This document shows positions 32,301 to 47,300 of a stretch of DNA of 64,000 nucleotides, piece by piece. Position numbers and translations under genes: made by a program. The notes under the pieces were generated by a model that did not search any database, had not been told where the DNA came from, and saw only the letters and a list, made by a program, of their open reading frames with translations. The DNA is from Forficula auricularia. Taxonomy: Eukaryota > Arthropoda > Insecta > Dermaptera > Forficulidae. The stretch spans positions 21,643,077 to 21,707,076 of the forward strand of contig JALMQS010000085.1 of assembly GCA_024734495.1 (NCBI GenBank). Direction: 5' to 3'. How positions within the stretch are numbered: the first letter of the stretch is position 1; every line of letters begins with the position of its first letter.

Positions 32301-35300
32301 AGAAATCCTGGATTAGAAAATGAAATAAATTTCCTACAATAATACATTAGTTTCTAAAGTAAATTTATGATGCTTCAGTGGTTGAGTTATTTATCAATAG
32401 AAAAGTTTCACTTCAAACCTATTGGATATTTTTAAATATACTCGTATATTCTTATCCGAATGCACAATGTTTCGACCTCTAATTCTGGAATCGTTTTCAT
32501 CTGCTAGATTAGCCATGGTTTGACAAACTACTATAGTGGGTTAAAGTGTCTCTGCATTCAGATGAAAATATTTATTTAATAAGTAGGTCAAATGCGAGTC
32601 GGAACGCATTCCGAGGGTTCCGTTCCATTCTTATTTTTCGTTGATAATGAAGGAATTCGTGGATTTTTTCATAATTTTAAGTTGAGCCATTTATAAACGC
32701 CAATAGTATAAAAATCACCTAAAAATGGTCATTTGAAAGCGAATCATATTTTAAAAATTAAGCCTAATTCTACTTAAAAAGATTCTCACGAAACAATTTT
32801 TTATTTTAGACACCACAGAAATTCAGCCCTTCCCAAAATAATAATTCGATTAAAATTTTAATACAATTTTTGATTTCGATGAAAATGAATATATACATTT
32901 AACTTGTAAATTTAAAGTTTCTATCATGTTTAATTTACGAGCTTCAATCCTTTAACACACATTGTAAGGACACTAACTTTTCACTTTTTAAACGGAATCT
33001 TAAAAATATTTGTGTTTAAATGATTTCATCCAAAAATTTTCTTCTGAAAGATGACTTCTAATAATACTGATTGATTGTACTATTTGTACTTTTCCTATCC
33101 AACCCTAGAAGAAAACAACCCTCTTTTGTTTTCATTCATAAAAAGCACTAAGAAAGCCTCCGATCGAGATAAATTTGTTCAACAACTGGACTGCGACTAT
33201 TAAATAAATCGCGGTGACAGCTATCTACTCGTGTTGTACCATATAGTATTTTCAATAAACAGCTCTCAACAAAGTCTTAGAGAGTCAAATGAAACAAATT
33301 TAGATAAATAGTCAAATAACTAATCACCGTGACTACTGAAGCAGAGTTAAAATTAAAAGTATTAAAATGTATGTAAAATGTGTATGCTACATAAAAAAAT
33401 GTTTTTGTTCTCTGGTATAATAACAATTAGACCGTAATTCAACCATGATTTCGACATTTTATTTTGAAGATGCTAATGGAGCATAACTGCTAAATTAAGT
33501 TGATTTTTTTCTAATGTTATATTTGAAAAGACAAACAAGAATTACTGATTTTTAAATTGTGCACCATTACCAGCTTGAAACGACTCCAAAATGTAGGATT
33601 ATAATTTCTCTATAATTAATTATATAACATACAATTTTAATCAACATTTTTTTTAAATGTAAATATACATACAATAACTAGAGATTATGAAGGATTGGCC
33701 ATCCATGATGAAATTAGAAAATGTGTTAATACGAAATTTTGATTCTTTAAGTATGAATTATTAAGCTTCAAATGATGGTAGATTCCTTTGATTGGAGCTC
33801 ATTGGAATTTTGTGACAAAATATCAATGTTGGGTGTCACCCTCGGGTTTGACATTTCTTAGAATGGCCACATCACTGCAGTAGCGAAAGTTAATGCATTT
33901 AAACTTGACTTTATTTTTCGGACCAGAAGCTTTTTCACGCCCACTCAACTTCTTACCCTATACAAGGCTCAAATTCGCCCCTGTCTTGAATGTAGACCGG
34001 ATCTGTGGAGAGAAGCCTCCAATCATTCCTTCGCTACCTTGGAAGCAATACAGACTAAAAGGCAATTCAGCATTAACTGAAGCTCCGACTCCCTAGCTCA
34101 TCGTAGAACTGTCTCCGCCCTTTCGCTTTTATATAGATACTACCATGGCGTTTGTTCTGTCGAGATAAAATCAATAATCCCTCATAAATCTTCATTTGTA
34201 TAAAATACACGATTTTCAAACATTCAACAACATTCCGCGATTAAATTAGATACTAAACAAACACATTCGCCAATTCGTTTATCCCAATGATTTGGAGAGA
34301 CTAGAGACTGGAACTCACTTCCCCCGTTCGTCTTTCAGCCTTCCAAAAAACACATCCAGAGATACATTCAACACGAACAGAATCCCTGAAATTCCTTACT
34401 CTTTTCACGATACAAGTGTCCACCCAGAACTATAGAGGTTGTTCCTTTTTGGTGCTACTTCTTGTATCAATAGCATTACAAAAAAAAAACAAAAAAAAAG
34501 TAGTCATTTAACAAAGGAGTTTTTAAAGGATTGTAGTGGTGTTTCACAAATTAAATAAAAAAATGTTTTTAATTTAATTTTTTGAGTTTTATTGAAGGGC
34601 TAAAAACCCGAAATATATATAGTGTTCAATAAAACTCAAAAAATTTAATTTAAAAAAAAACTTTAAATTTTTTATTTTTATTTTATTTGTGAAACACTAC
34701 TACAACCCTTTAAAATCCTTTGTTTAATATGTTTCACTATAAACCATCACCGCTTTCTCTAAATGTTTAAGTCATTAATTTACCTACTATTGATTACAAT
34801 TGATATCAAAATGCACAGCTGTTAATACTCTTTTTATACAAGTTTATTGAAATTAAAAACTTAATAAACCTTAACTCATCTTCGTTATCTTCCTGACGGA
34901 AGAGTCTTGTACCCAGAATGTAATAAAACCAGGCTCCCACGGCTTGGATTCTGCGAGCCAGTGTTCGCCATCTGGAGCTGTTGCCTGCTGTATGTTCTAA
35001 TGATTTTAAAGGGTGAGAACACATATATTCTCCATGATCATTATTAAAGAACATCCTAGTATACATTCTCTTCGATTTACTCTTAACAGTGACGCTGAAC
35101 AAAAACTAAATGATTATAGGTAACTATTCAAGTAACCTAAGACATAGTTTTGATTTTTCCAATCCTAAAATCTAAAATAAAGAAAGAAATTTATATTAAA
35201 GATCAATTTTGAAAATAATTGAAATTTTAAACAGCAGAAATTCACTTAATTAAAGGTCACAGTTATGGACTGTTTTTGAAGTTATACCATAGATTATTGA

Positions 35301-38300
35301 GAACAATTTTTTTTCGTACCAGCCAAGGTAATTTATTTCTCCAAGAAAATGTTTAATATTCTATATTTTTCAAAATATTTATGCTTTATTGTTATTTTAT
35401 AAAGTCAATTTTCCAATTTTTCATTGAAAAAGGTACAATTTTAATAAACGTTTTGTGATTGGTTTTTATAAAAATGTGTATTTATTTGTATCATATACCT
35501 ACCATATATATAATAGAAATCAGATATCACTGACTATTTGAAGTCAATGATAATGATTTATATGAGATTGCTTCTGTTCTTGTCTTGTTTTTATCAAGCA
35601 AAATTCTCCCTCTTTGATTTGGTTTTAAAAGATCAACAACTCTGTAACTCTCAAATTTCTTTTTTAATTTCAAGTTAACTAATTTTATCATTTCACCGCA
35701 GGTGGTTTAACTCAAAAAAAAAAAAAACTTTCACAAGATTAATCTTAGTATCAAATTCTGAATTAGAAAAAAAAAAAAAAAAAAAAAAATCTATTTTAAT
35801 TCTCATGTGGATCTTTTATTATATGGAGCATGTGAGGAATTTCAAATTTCGGAAAATTGCGTATTTTTGGCAAAAGTATCTTTAGAAAGGAGAATAGAGT
35901 GAGATGGTTGTGTGGTAAAAGAAGACCATGCCCCTCTTGCTCGACGTGAGACATATTCGAGACAGTGTTGGATCGTACGGGGATTAAATATTGGCTCATT
36001 GAAACAGTGCCAAGTGGATCTAGGCGGGGAGATAAAAAACGACCATTTCATTGAGGTGATGCCATTGATGATTTTTCATAATGAATAAAAACTAAAGGCA
36101 ACTAAAAAAAAAAAGATAAACCTTCTACCAAATTAACAATTTTTTTTTATTAAATTCTATTCAGACTAAACACATTCGTATAGACTGATTATATTTTAAA
36201 ATTCCTACCTCGACACATACCTTTGAAGAGATTTACTAAAATAAATAAAATTTAGAGCTGTGGATTGCACTGATTGATGTTGGCACATTTTAGTAAACTC
36301 GTGGGCGGTTGGTTCGTTTTCAGTTCAGTTGAGATTTGTTATTTTTATTTAAAAAACCGCAGAAAGTTCTTTTTAAACGATCGTAAAGAGCGAGAAAGAG
36401 ACAGAGTGAGTGTATTTTTATCTATATATTTTATCATATAAATTCAATCAAAAAAAGTATATTATTTGATTTAATGAAAAAAACCAGATGGAACAGGCAC
36501 ATAATCGATGGTCTTAGAATTGCTTTTTTTTCTTCTTGTTCTTCATTTCCGCTCACATAACATACTAATTTTAGAATTATTCTTTTTGTTCCAAATTTAA
36601 CAAATTCATATAACTGTCATTTAGTAAAATTTATGTTAAAGCAATATTTATGTGTATATTCGAAAAATTCAAAATAAATAAATAAATGTCTTAAAAGTAA
36701 TGTAATGTTTTACTTCCAATAATTATTGTAATATGTATTTTTGAAACTTAAGTTTATTGTTTTCATAATAAAGCAAGCTAAAATTAAACACATTTTTAAA
36801 GCTTGGTCGATTTTGACAGACATCCTGATCAAGAAATTAGACAAAACATCTAGACATTTCATAAAATGCTCAATTGGAGGAAAAAGTGAGGACTTTTTCA
36901 ATTCTAGGTCGCGCAGTTCACATATTTGATTTTTTTATCATTAGATGGTTAGTGATAGATATAATTGAACCATGGAAAATATATATATAGTTTATTAATA
37001 CATACATGTATGCGTCAAATTTACAATAGGTCGGGTTACCTCCATATGGGGTAGGTATATATTGGCCATACAAAACAATATTTAAAGTCTAGAATCTACG
37101 AGCACAAATATTCGAATAAGAAAAAAATAAAATCGACTTCAAAAAAAATAAATACAATAATTTTTTTTTTTTTATTTATTTAATGTCACCGGGAACAAAG
37201 CCCATTTAGACAGCACATAAGTAGAGTGTTAGTAGGGTTAGTGAGGGAGCCGAGTTTTCAGCCGGTATAAATTTTTATTTGCCAGCCAGGATCGAACCCC
37301 GGACCTCCACTCCAACATCGTCATAATCGATCGATGCCGAAGAGAGGTCAGTGCGTTAGCTGACTGAGCTACCCGACTCCCCAAATACAATAAATAAAAT
37401 AATAAGAACTCAAAAATCAAATAAAATGCGCTAAAAGGTAGATATTGTAGCGCGTGATATTAAGGATGAACTGATATTATCGGGTACTCGCAGAATAAAA
37501 GACACAGCATGAGATTAATTGATCTTTATTGATAAGATGTTCTCACTAGAACGATATAAGACAGAGAACATAGACTTATTAAATCAGTCAATTGAAATGG
37601 GAAAACCGGAAGTGGACATTTACATGAAAGATTTTTCGTTTTTTTTTTAATTTTCTCAAAAACGACTAACGATTTTTTAAAAAAATTAGTGTATTTATCA
37701 AGTGTCTTGAATTATTAGTTGTGTCAAATTTTTAATCCGAATTAAATAAAGGAAGGGGTGTAAAGTAGGAGTGTCGCGGCGTCAGTTTGACACTGTCTTA
37801 AGTGAATATACGATTTTCTCTATTGGCTTAAGCTTAAAGTAAACGATTCAACTCAATTAACAATTTAATTTGTTATTGTTTGTTTTTTTTAATTATCTAT
37901 TTTATAGTCGATTTGAAAAAGTAATAATCTCCAGTTGGATAGTTTTTGAAATTTCAACTCAAGAGCATCAATGCAAAAGAGTTCATCCAGCCGATTAACT
38001 TTGACAAAGTCTATTCTATGAATACCTTGAGACAGATTTTCTCTCTTTCTTTCAAATTAGCCAAGAGGCGTCAGTTCGTAGTTAGAAAGTTGCTCGAGTT
38101 TAATTAATTAACATCACAAATCAACACGCGATAACAATTTCAAAAATAGCAAGCCGAAAAAAATCAATTTTTTTATTTTTAGTTAAGTTTCATAATGAGG
38201 GTTCCGTACTTAATAAATAAACTGGTCGACAAAAATTTCTAACTGTAAACCTAACAATGGATTCCAGTCGAGTTTTTTACTCTAATTACCATGCAATTTC

Positions 38301-41300
38301 CAGATTTTTTACAACAGGTCAGAGTTTTGAGATATTATAACTAAGACATGTTATAGCTATGTTGTAGCTAAAAAACTAAGACCATATGTTTTATCTGTTT
38401 TTATCCTTTATAATCACGCAGTTTTACTTTTTTAGTTATAACTCGAGTTCTAATTAAGCTAAAAAAAGTAGTAGTTTGAAAATCAAAGAGAAAGCTATTT
38501 TCTATTACGTCCACAAAATATTTTGATTTCAAATATTGCTATATATAGATCGAGCGCTCTGGACTGGGAGATTAAATATATAACATCTGAGATTTCAAAT
38601 TCACTTGGTGATCCATCCGAATGTCTAGCGGGCTATACGGAAAATGACGTTGGATTGTAGCAAAGTGGATCATATCTTTTTCTCTCTTGGTCCAGACTTA
38701 AGACTCCGCAGACCCCAATAGCGTAATCCGCAGTAGTCTCGCCATCAATATTTTTTTCAAATAAGCGCAGTCAAAAACAATTCTCATTGATTTATCAATT
38801 ATTCTTTGATATATTAATGAGAAAAATTATAAAATTTATCAAATATTGATATTTAATATCTGATATGGGACTCGAAAATAGTTTCATCGTTTTGACCGAT
38901 AATATCTCAAAACTCTGACCTATTGTAAAAAATCGGGAAATTGCATGAGATTCAGCGTATAAAACTCTACTGGAATCCATTGTTAGGTTTACGGTTACAA
39001 ATTTTTGTTCAATTTTTTGCCGAGGAGTGATATTAGAAAAATTAAGTCTCGGTAAAATACCGATTTAACATTATATGGTAATTATTCTTTTCAATCCAAA
39101 ATTTAATAAAAATATAAAAAAATCTATAATTTTGTTTCTCTCTCTGTATGTTTCTGTGTGCGGACTGGGCTAATCCACCGACGATAACTTAGGAATTGAA
39201 AGTCATAAAAGGTTCGTTCTGGTGCCAAAAATTTTTTACACATATTTTCAAAACAAAGAATTGGGTTTTTTACCTTGAACTTAGGTTCAAAAATGCAGAA
39301 AAATTGAATTGCCTAATGTGGAGTAATCGAACAGTCCTAATTAATAAACTGAACATGGATATATTAATAAACTGCACGTGTATGCCAAGTTTTAGTTTTT
39401 TAACTGTACGTTGACAAACAACTCAAATGACTAAAATTTATGGAAAACTTTTCCACGCTCAGAAATCCCAAATTGAAATTCTGAAAATGAAGGATCATGT
39501 AACAATTATCCTAAAATGGATTTTTTTTACTCTCATGTTTGTGATGTCTAAAAACATGTTATGTCTCGCTCCTTCCAAGCCAATATTCAGAGAAAACTTT
39601 TTTTTTTATTTCAAATTAAGCTTTATTATTTCGTCACTGTTTCTTTTTATATTAAGATATTAAAAATAAAATCTATTTAAGTTAAAATGGTTATCTTAAA
39701 AATAATAATATACCTATATACAAATGATAGGTAGGTATATGAAATTTTTGTATTTTTTGAATTAATGTAGATTTTTTCGCCTAGATTCGCTACTAGCAGC
39801 GTACATTTGGAATTTTTGTTCTAAATGAATATTTATCCTTATAAATTCTAAATTTTAAATATTGCTTGTCCGAAACGTTTGAAATTTTAATAAACGTTTG
39901 AAGATTGTTTTTTTTTTTAAAGATTTGTATTTATTTAAATAGATATATTATATTTATTTGCATCAAGCAGATGACAGCCTCATTCTGTTCAATAAAATTC
40001 AAAAAATGTTAAGTTAAATATTCACCTTGAATACCTAATTACAACGGCCTATACTGATGACCTAGAAGCCATCTCTCTATCCTCGTAGACGGTTGTCACT
40101 AGAATCATCTCGAAAACAGATTAGCATCCCTGACGTTGGCATGGCCTATCCCTCCCCCCATCTAAACCAATTGCTAATTCTATCCCTCTTTTTGAGTTTA
40201 TAATAAATCTTAAAAATTATATTATATTTTGTTTCAAAAGTTTTGTCCGTTTTTATGAATCTACTTTAAACTGTACAGTAGAACAAATTGTAGTCCTCAA
40301 ATCCTCCTCCTGGATTACTCTAGGTCGACCACTTCGGGGCTCATCTTCGAGGCTAAAATCTCGGGAACGAAATTTCGCAAACCAACGTCATTAACGTTCA
40401 TTAACACTATCATTCACAAATGCCTGGCTAATTTTTCGGGCTGTTTCGGCATCGCTTTGGTTCAATTTGAATTCGTAGAGAATAATTGGCCGAAAATCGC
40501 TTAACGACATCATATAGTAATAAACTGAAAAGAGGCAAAAAAATTAAAATTTGGAAAAAAATGAACAGCATCAATGTATAGAGTACAAAATTCTCTATCG
40601 ATCAGTGTCATGTAATCATTTGTAGTGGTTTTGTAGTGGATCCCACAGAGGGAGAGGCGATGAACCTAGAAGCCCTAACGAATAATAAAACAACGTTCGA
40701 TAATCTTAGACCCAGAAAACTACCAATTCTAAGGAGATTGTCTTACTTTGTGAAGAGGACTCCGCCCTCTTCCTTTGATTCTTTGGACCAGTTGATCCAT
40801 CCAATACTTAACGGTTGAAGGGAATGCTATAAAACAGGCGTTATAGTATTGTAATTGATCGATGAAGCTTCATTTAAATTAATAAAACTATTTTGATTAC
40901 ATGTATTGTTATTCTGAATCAATACGAGTTTAATATGGTCAAAACCAGTATTTTTAAGAGATTTGATTAAATGGATTTTAAAAACTAGAGCTGATACTAT
41001 CCAGTGCAAAACCAGCACTCCAAAAGTCACAGAAAATAAAATTATTTTTTAATTTTAATGTTGTTAGCTTTAAAATAAATTGATTTATGATAATTTACTA
41101 GTAAAAATGTTTTTTAATTCCATATAGATATATAATCTGAGGCCGCGAATAAAAATGTTTAAGAAGCGCTGATCTAATGGAAAACGTAACTAGAAAATTC
41201 AATTAGTCTGTTAAATATCTAGATACATAACTCATTGGTCAAATTAAGGAGCCTCCTCGCAGTGGACGGACTACCTAGGGAGAAATAAATCCAGCACTCG

Positions 41301-44300
41301 AGTCGACACTTTACTAGAAACAAAAAATAAAACACAATTAATAAATACACTTGTATCTGTAGGTATAGATTATTCTACAAAAATATTTTAATTTAACACA
41401 TTTAAAATTATAGAATAGAAAAGAGAATAGAGAATAGAACATAAAAAATGTGATGATATGATATATTAAAAAAAAATTTAATTTATTTTATTTAGTTAAT
41501 AGAGTAAAGGGTGTGATTTCATAGTGAATGAAATAAAACTCAAAGAGGTTTATACAAACTCAATATATTTTGGATTATTAGTCCATCATCAGGAGTTTAC
41601 AAGTTAATACTGATGATGAAAACTCCTGATGATGGACTAATAATCCGAAATATATTGAGTTTGTATAAACCTCTTTGAGTTTTATTTCATTCACTGTGAA
41701 ACTACACACCCTTTACTCTATTAACTAACATCATGTTTCACCTAAAACCTACACCACTTTCCATAAGTAAAATTATTTTATTTAATTAAAATCAAATAAT
41801 CATACTCTTGAAATTATTTAAGATGAGTTTCGAACAAGTAATGAGTACCTATATTTAAGTTTTGATTTTTTTTTTTTTACTATATGAATTTTATATAATA
41901 TTATATTTATTTTATATTAGTTGAAAAGTTAAGATTGTAATAAAATGAATAAATAATTTGATATTTTGGAAGAAATTAAGAATGTGTTTGTGTGTATGTC
42001 TATGTAAACAGCGATCGGTTCAAATTCCCTGAAATCGATAATATCTTTCTTTCTTTTGAGCTATGACAGAGCAAGGATGCTGAATACGCAAGTCCAGGCT
42101 TGTTTCAGAACGTTAGAGAATAATTTCTAAATGTCTATTATTGTAGGAATGGCATTTTGCCTTTGCAACTTGGACCAAAACGATGCTCGTTATAAAACGA
42201 TTCTTTCTTTTTAAATCCTGAAAATCAGCATTTCAATATTTTTTTAATATGATTTAAGCTAAATTTTGTTGATCATTATAGTAAATTAACTAGGCATGAT
42301 AGAAATAAATTTTTAACATTCTAAATTTTTGAAAATATAGTATTCAATAAATAGACAAAGATTTTAATTTTATTTGAGATGTTTCATACATATTTAAGCA
42401 AGAAATATAGATATTATAGATTATTTTGCTTGAATTCAATATTAGAGCCAACATCTCAAGAAATTATTGATTATTTTTTTAAATATAACTATAATATATC
42501 CACTTAGTAAGAACGGTAGATGGTTAATTTGAAGGTAATAGATTGTGATATTTACCGGAAATAGCCAGATGAGTTAAATGATTGATTCTAGGCAATTGGA
42601 CGCGTGTAGCGCACCAAGTATACTAGCGTCCGCTGAGGGCCAGCTGAGGGGCGGGAGTAACTAGGAAATTTGCAAAGGACTAGTACAGGGAGGGAGGGCG
42701 AAATTGACCATGCCAAATTATACATATTTAAGACAATATTAATTAATTAGATTATGTAAACTATAAAGCATTGAAATGCTAATATAACTTTTTGAAAATA
42801 TATTTTAGACACCTATTATAATTTTTAAGCTACGTTAATTCTTCTTGTCGAATACCTATATTAATTTCAATAAAAATTAAAGGAAAATGGTGAAAACATT
42901 TTCAAATCTCGGTACGTTCTTTGTAAATTTTGCAGTTATAATCGAGGGAAAAGTAAACTAGCCAGCTTCCTTAAAAGTGAAGCTGTTCTACTAATAAATT
43001 TAAATATAATAAACTATTTATAATAAAGCAAGACTGATCGATCTACTAAGGTCTTAACTCCATGAAAATTTCATCGATACGGTACCATTCTCGAATGGGT
43101 AGAAAAATAACCCCTCTGACATAATAAAAAATAATCGGATCTAATAGATGACACCCTCTTGTGATTTTCTTAGAACATTTAAATCTATTTTTATTTTTAA
43201 TTCTTTTCAATTAAATCCCATAAAAAGATAATCTCAAAAAAATTCAAAAAAATTCAAGGAAAGAGGTTTTGGCAATGCACTATAAACAAAACAACATTAA
43301 TTCTACAATTTTACTGTACTTTTTGATTAATTAATTTAATTTCTGGTACGCAGTCAAAATTCGGTCGTTCATATTAATAAACAATCGTAAGTAAAGCAAC
43401 GAACTTTCTACAACCTTCCCTTCTCGGGTTATTGTAGTAATACGAATTCAGACAAAGACACACACACATAGATAATTATTTTTTACAATTCAAACATTTC
43501 TAAACACGAATAAGCAAAAAAAATAATTATTAAGTGTATTTAATATACCAGAGGTTCCCAAACTGCGCTGCGACCCCCCGAGGAGCCGCGGCCTCTTCAC
43601 AGGTGCGCCGCGAAGCTTCATACTTAATTGAAGCAAGACATTTGCCCTAACTAGACAAAAAACAAAGTAAGAAGCTAAAAATTTATTTATTATAAATTTT
43701 TATCTCTTACTTAGGATAGACATACATAAACTGAAAAAATTTAACTTTGACACCTTCGAAAAAATTTGAAATAATTACAAAGCGTCTCCCCCTGTGGTCT
43801 GAATTTTGGATTTTCATAGAAAAATACAATTTAATTCGCAAGATATTGTTATCGGTTCTAATACAAGAGTATTTAGAGAGAACAAATACAGTATTTGTTT
43901 TTATATATTATGTACTTTTATTTAGGGTAGGGCGCCATGGAAAAATTTTAATTGAAAAAAGGCGCCGCGACTCGGAAAAGTTAGGCAACCCCTGTAATAT
44001 ACCCATATTCTTCCCGCTCGGCGGACAAAAGCCTAAAAATTAAAAATGTAAAAAAAAAAATATCTCTCAAGGTCAAATCTTTCTTTTTTTATGAATAGGA
44101 AGTAAATTCTAAACTCTCATAGATCATAGGAAATGAGAGTTGGTCTGAAATGCCAATTGAAAGATCTATCTGATCGAATTTGTCAACTGCTTAAAGGGGA
44201 TCAAATGGAGAGGAAAATTCTCGGGTGACAATGCCCGTTCAGATCTTGAGATGCGATTTCTCAATGAAATAGAAAGCAGTCTGTTTCATTAAGGTCGGTA

Positions 44301-47300
44301 GGGGGCTTTGCCTTTGCCAACGTATAGTAAATAAATGGGACTTGGCTTGGTACTCCGAGCTCAACACGAATAAAGAAAAGAATTCAATATTTTTATTCGC
44401 ATCCCTCCCCTAAGTATGGATTTAGCGTTGAATGCTTAAGATAGAACCGGATGAGACCTGCTCCTATAAATAAATAATTACTAATTTACTATGTTTATAT
44501 TTTTTATTTTTTTTGTTGCAGGATGATGATGATCAGAAGATGCAAAGTGAGTAAAGATATATAGTTTAGAATTAATTTATACCACTAATTAGTAACAAGA
44601 AGAAATAGATGCTAGATAAAATAGAGAACAAGACTATTTGACAGTTGAAGCGTTTACCATTTAATTTTCTGGAACGTTTATTCTTTTTTTTAATAAGCTT
44701 TGATCGTTGTTCCATTGCGATTGAACATATTAATTAAACATTTACTAGCACATTCTTTAACAATTAAATCATGAACATTAAAGAAATACTCTGTTCTTTA
44801 ACTGTCAAAAATAAACCGATTTTCATATGATTATTAAACCAGACTTTTTACTTGCGTCTAGATTAGGGTGACCATCGGTCCTGAATTTTCCTGGACAGCC
44901 TCATATTAACACCCCGTGTTCCGTATTAATATATGTCCCAGAAAATGTCCCGAATTAGATAATTCATCATATCATGTGAATATTATAATATTCGATTATA
45001 TTTTATTGGATGTGGAAGAGTCTGAAGAAGAGAAGAGGTCAGATGATGGGGCACACATTGAGACATGGAGGACTGCTTAGGGATATCTTGGAGGGGGAGG
45101 TTGGAAAGAAAAGGGGAAGGGGAAGACCCAGATTAGAATATTTCAACCAAATAATTGGGGATATGGGATGCCAGACATTTAGAGAGGTCAAACAGCTGGC
45201 GGGGGACAGAGTCGAGTGGAGACGGATTGTTGCATCAAACCAGTCTTAGGACTGTATACTCAATGATGATGATATTTTATTCACCCGTCTCTGCGTACAT
45301 GACTAAATGAACGCATTCACGCATCTACGAGCAACATAAGGTTTACAGTCACCACACAGTTATTATATCGTACTATAAATAATTTTTTTGCTGTATTTTA
45401 ATGTTTCAATTTAGTTTTTCATTTAAATATTTTTTGGAAAAAAATAAAAAATAAAATTTTTGTTAATCGGGTGGGGGTCTATGTCCCAGAATGGACCGCG
45501 GAAAAAATGGTCACCCTAATTTAGATGAAATAAGTAAAAGTGTGAAACGGCATCACCTGAAATAAACCTTTTGAAAACATATGAGCCGTTTATTTTGAAA
45601 GTGGCCTAACTGTAATTTTGAAAAAAATGAGTTAACGACAGATTTAGTTAGACATAGATGTCTTCTTTTCGAATTTATAATATCATAGCCAAAAGAGTAC
45701 AATATCATCATGAATTCGTCAAAATAAATACATCAAAATATATATAAATATATGTATTTATAAAAATATAAATACAAATATCTCAAAATAACAAATAATG
45801 GACTTTGGCCACTTTCAAAATAAACGGCTCATATCTTTTTCCAATATTCTAAATTTGAGCTTCAATTTTCGAATATTAAATGTAATTATACGAGATCCTT
45901 AATACATAGATAAGGTCAATTTTTCACAAAAAATCCGAATTTTGTGCACCCCATTGTCTAACAAAGCCAGTAGTCTATCTGTTTGTCGTATCTGAATGTA
46001 AACTCAAACTGTCAAGTGTGATTGGCAATCGCAGACCGAAGGTTGGGTATCTAACATTTATATATTAGATAAGGAACCCGCGATCTATATTATATATAGG
46101 ACTAGATGCAAGGCACGCCCCCTGGTCCCCCAGCACACGAACCCCGCACCCCACCCCACGCCCCAAACCGCCCCCGCACCGCAACCCGCCCTTCACCCCA
46201 CCCCGCCCCGTCCTGCAACTCACATAGCGTCCCACTCAGCACCCCGCCCCACGCCCCAAACCGCACCCCGAACCGCAAACCCTACCTCACCCGACCCCCG
46301 CACCCAGTTTTTGCATTTCTAGCCTTCTAGTGACCCACATATTATTTGTACAAAATTTGGTTGAGTTTGGTCCAAGAGCAAGAATTTTCATTTTTTGACC
46401 CCCTCCCCCCCATTTTGGATGGTTAGTTTTTGCATTTCTAGCCTTCTAGTGACCCACAGATTATGTATATAAATTTTGGTTGAGTTTGGTCCAAGAGCAA
46501 GAATTTTCATATTTTGACCCTCCTCCCCCCCCCCCTTTTGGGGGAATTTTTTAAACAACAGTTGTCAGAAACCACATCCCCTACAACTTTGCTCATAATA
46601 AAATTTGCCGTAGAGTTAATAGTTTAGGAGTTATTTGATCATTTTGATTCTTGCCCCCCCCCCCCAAGCCCCCTTTTGGGGTCAAACTATCAAAACGTTA
46701 TATATCTAAAAACGTAAGTTAGAAGACATCTGATCCAAATATGAAATTTGATAATAATCCCTTCAGCCGTTTTGACGTGAATCGTGAGCAAATTTTCGCG
46801 GAAACCACGGAAACATACAGACATACATACATACATACAGACATACAGGAATTTTGTTGAGGGTGTTTTCGTTCATAACTTTTCTTGAAACGTGTGCAAC
46901 CAAAATTTGGCGTGATTTGGAGAAATGTACAGACAAAACCTTAATTTTATATATATAGATTATTTCCCTCTAAATACTTAAGATATTCAAAATCCTTCTT
47001 ATCATTCTTAAAATAGAGAATGAAAAAATTTCTAATTTTTCTTTACAATTTTAAATCTTATCTAGTTCACAAGTTACACATTACACTGACAGCCAAACAG
47101 ACAAATATTGCCACTAACAGTGGGAGATAAATTTAACCGAATTTATCGCGCGGAGAATTTACCACTGCTCGAAGCCCCTAAAACCTTAGTAAAATTGGAT
47201 ATTGAATTGTATCTAAGTTTCTGAGATTGGCTCGTGATCCTGGCTTCTTTTCCTTCTACTCTGCTCTTTTCACGATTGAGGGGCCAGCCCATACAGGCCT

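Noticed and set aside
34590..34625. Further hammerhead ribozyme in the palindrome centre
   Set aside because: Has a stem followed by GAAAUAUA, but the CUGANGA half is missing.
37260..37380. A functional tRNA gene
   Set aside because: A and B boxes are present, but the sequence is part of a 222-bp SINE with tail and target duplication, and no proper acceptor stem closes it.
40636..40818. 60-codon open frame in intron 1 as an alternative troponin C exon
   Set aside because: No flanking acceptor/donor pair fits and the peptide has no EF-hand features.
46106..46330. Pro/Arg-rich 74-codon open frame
   Set aside because: A C-rich low-complexity tract inside a Helitron; composition alone keeps the frame open.
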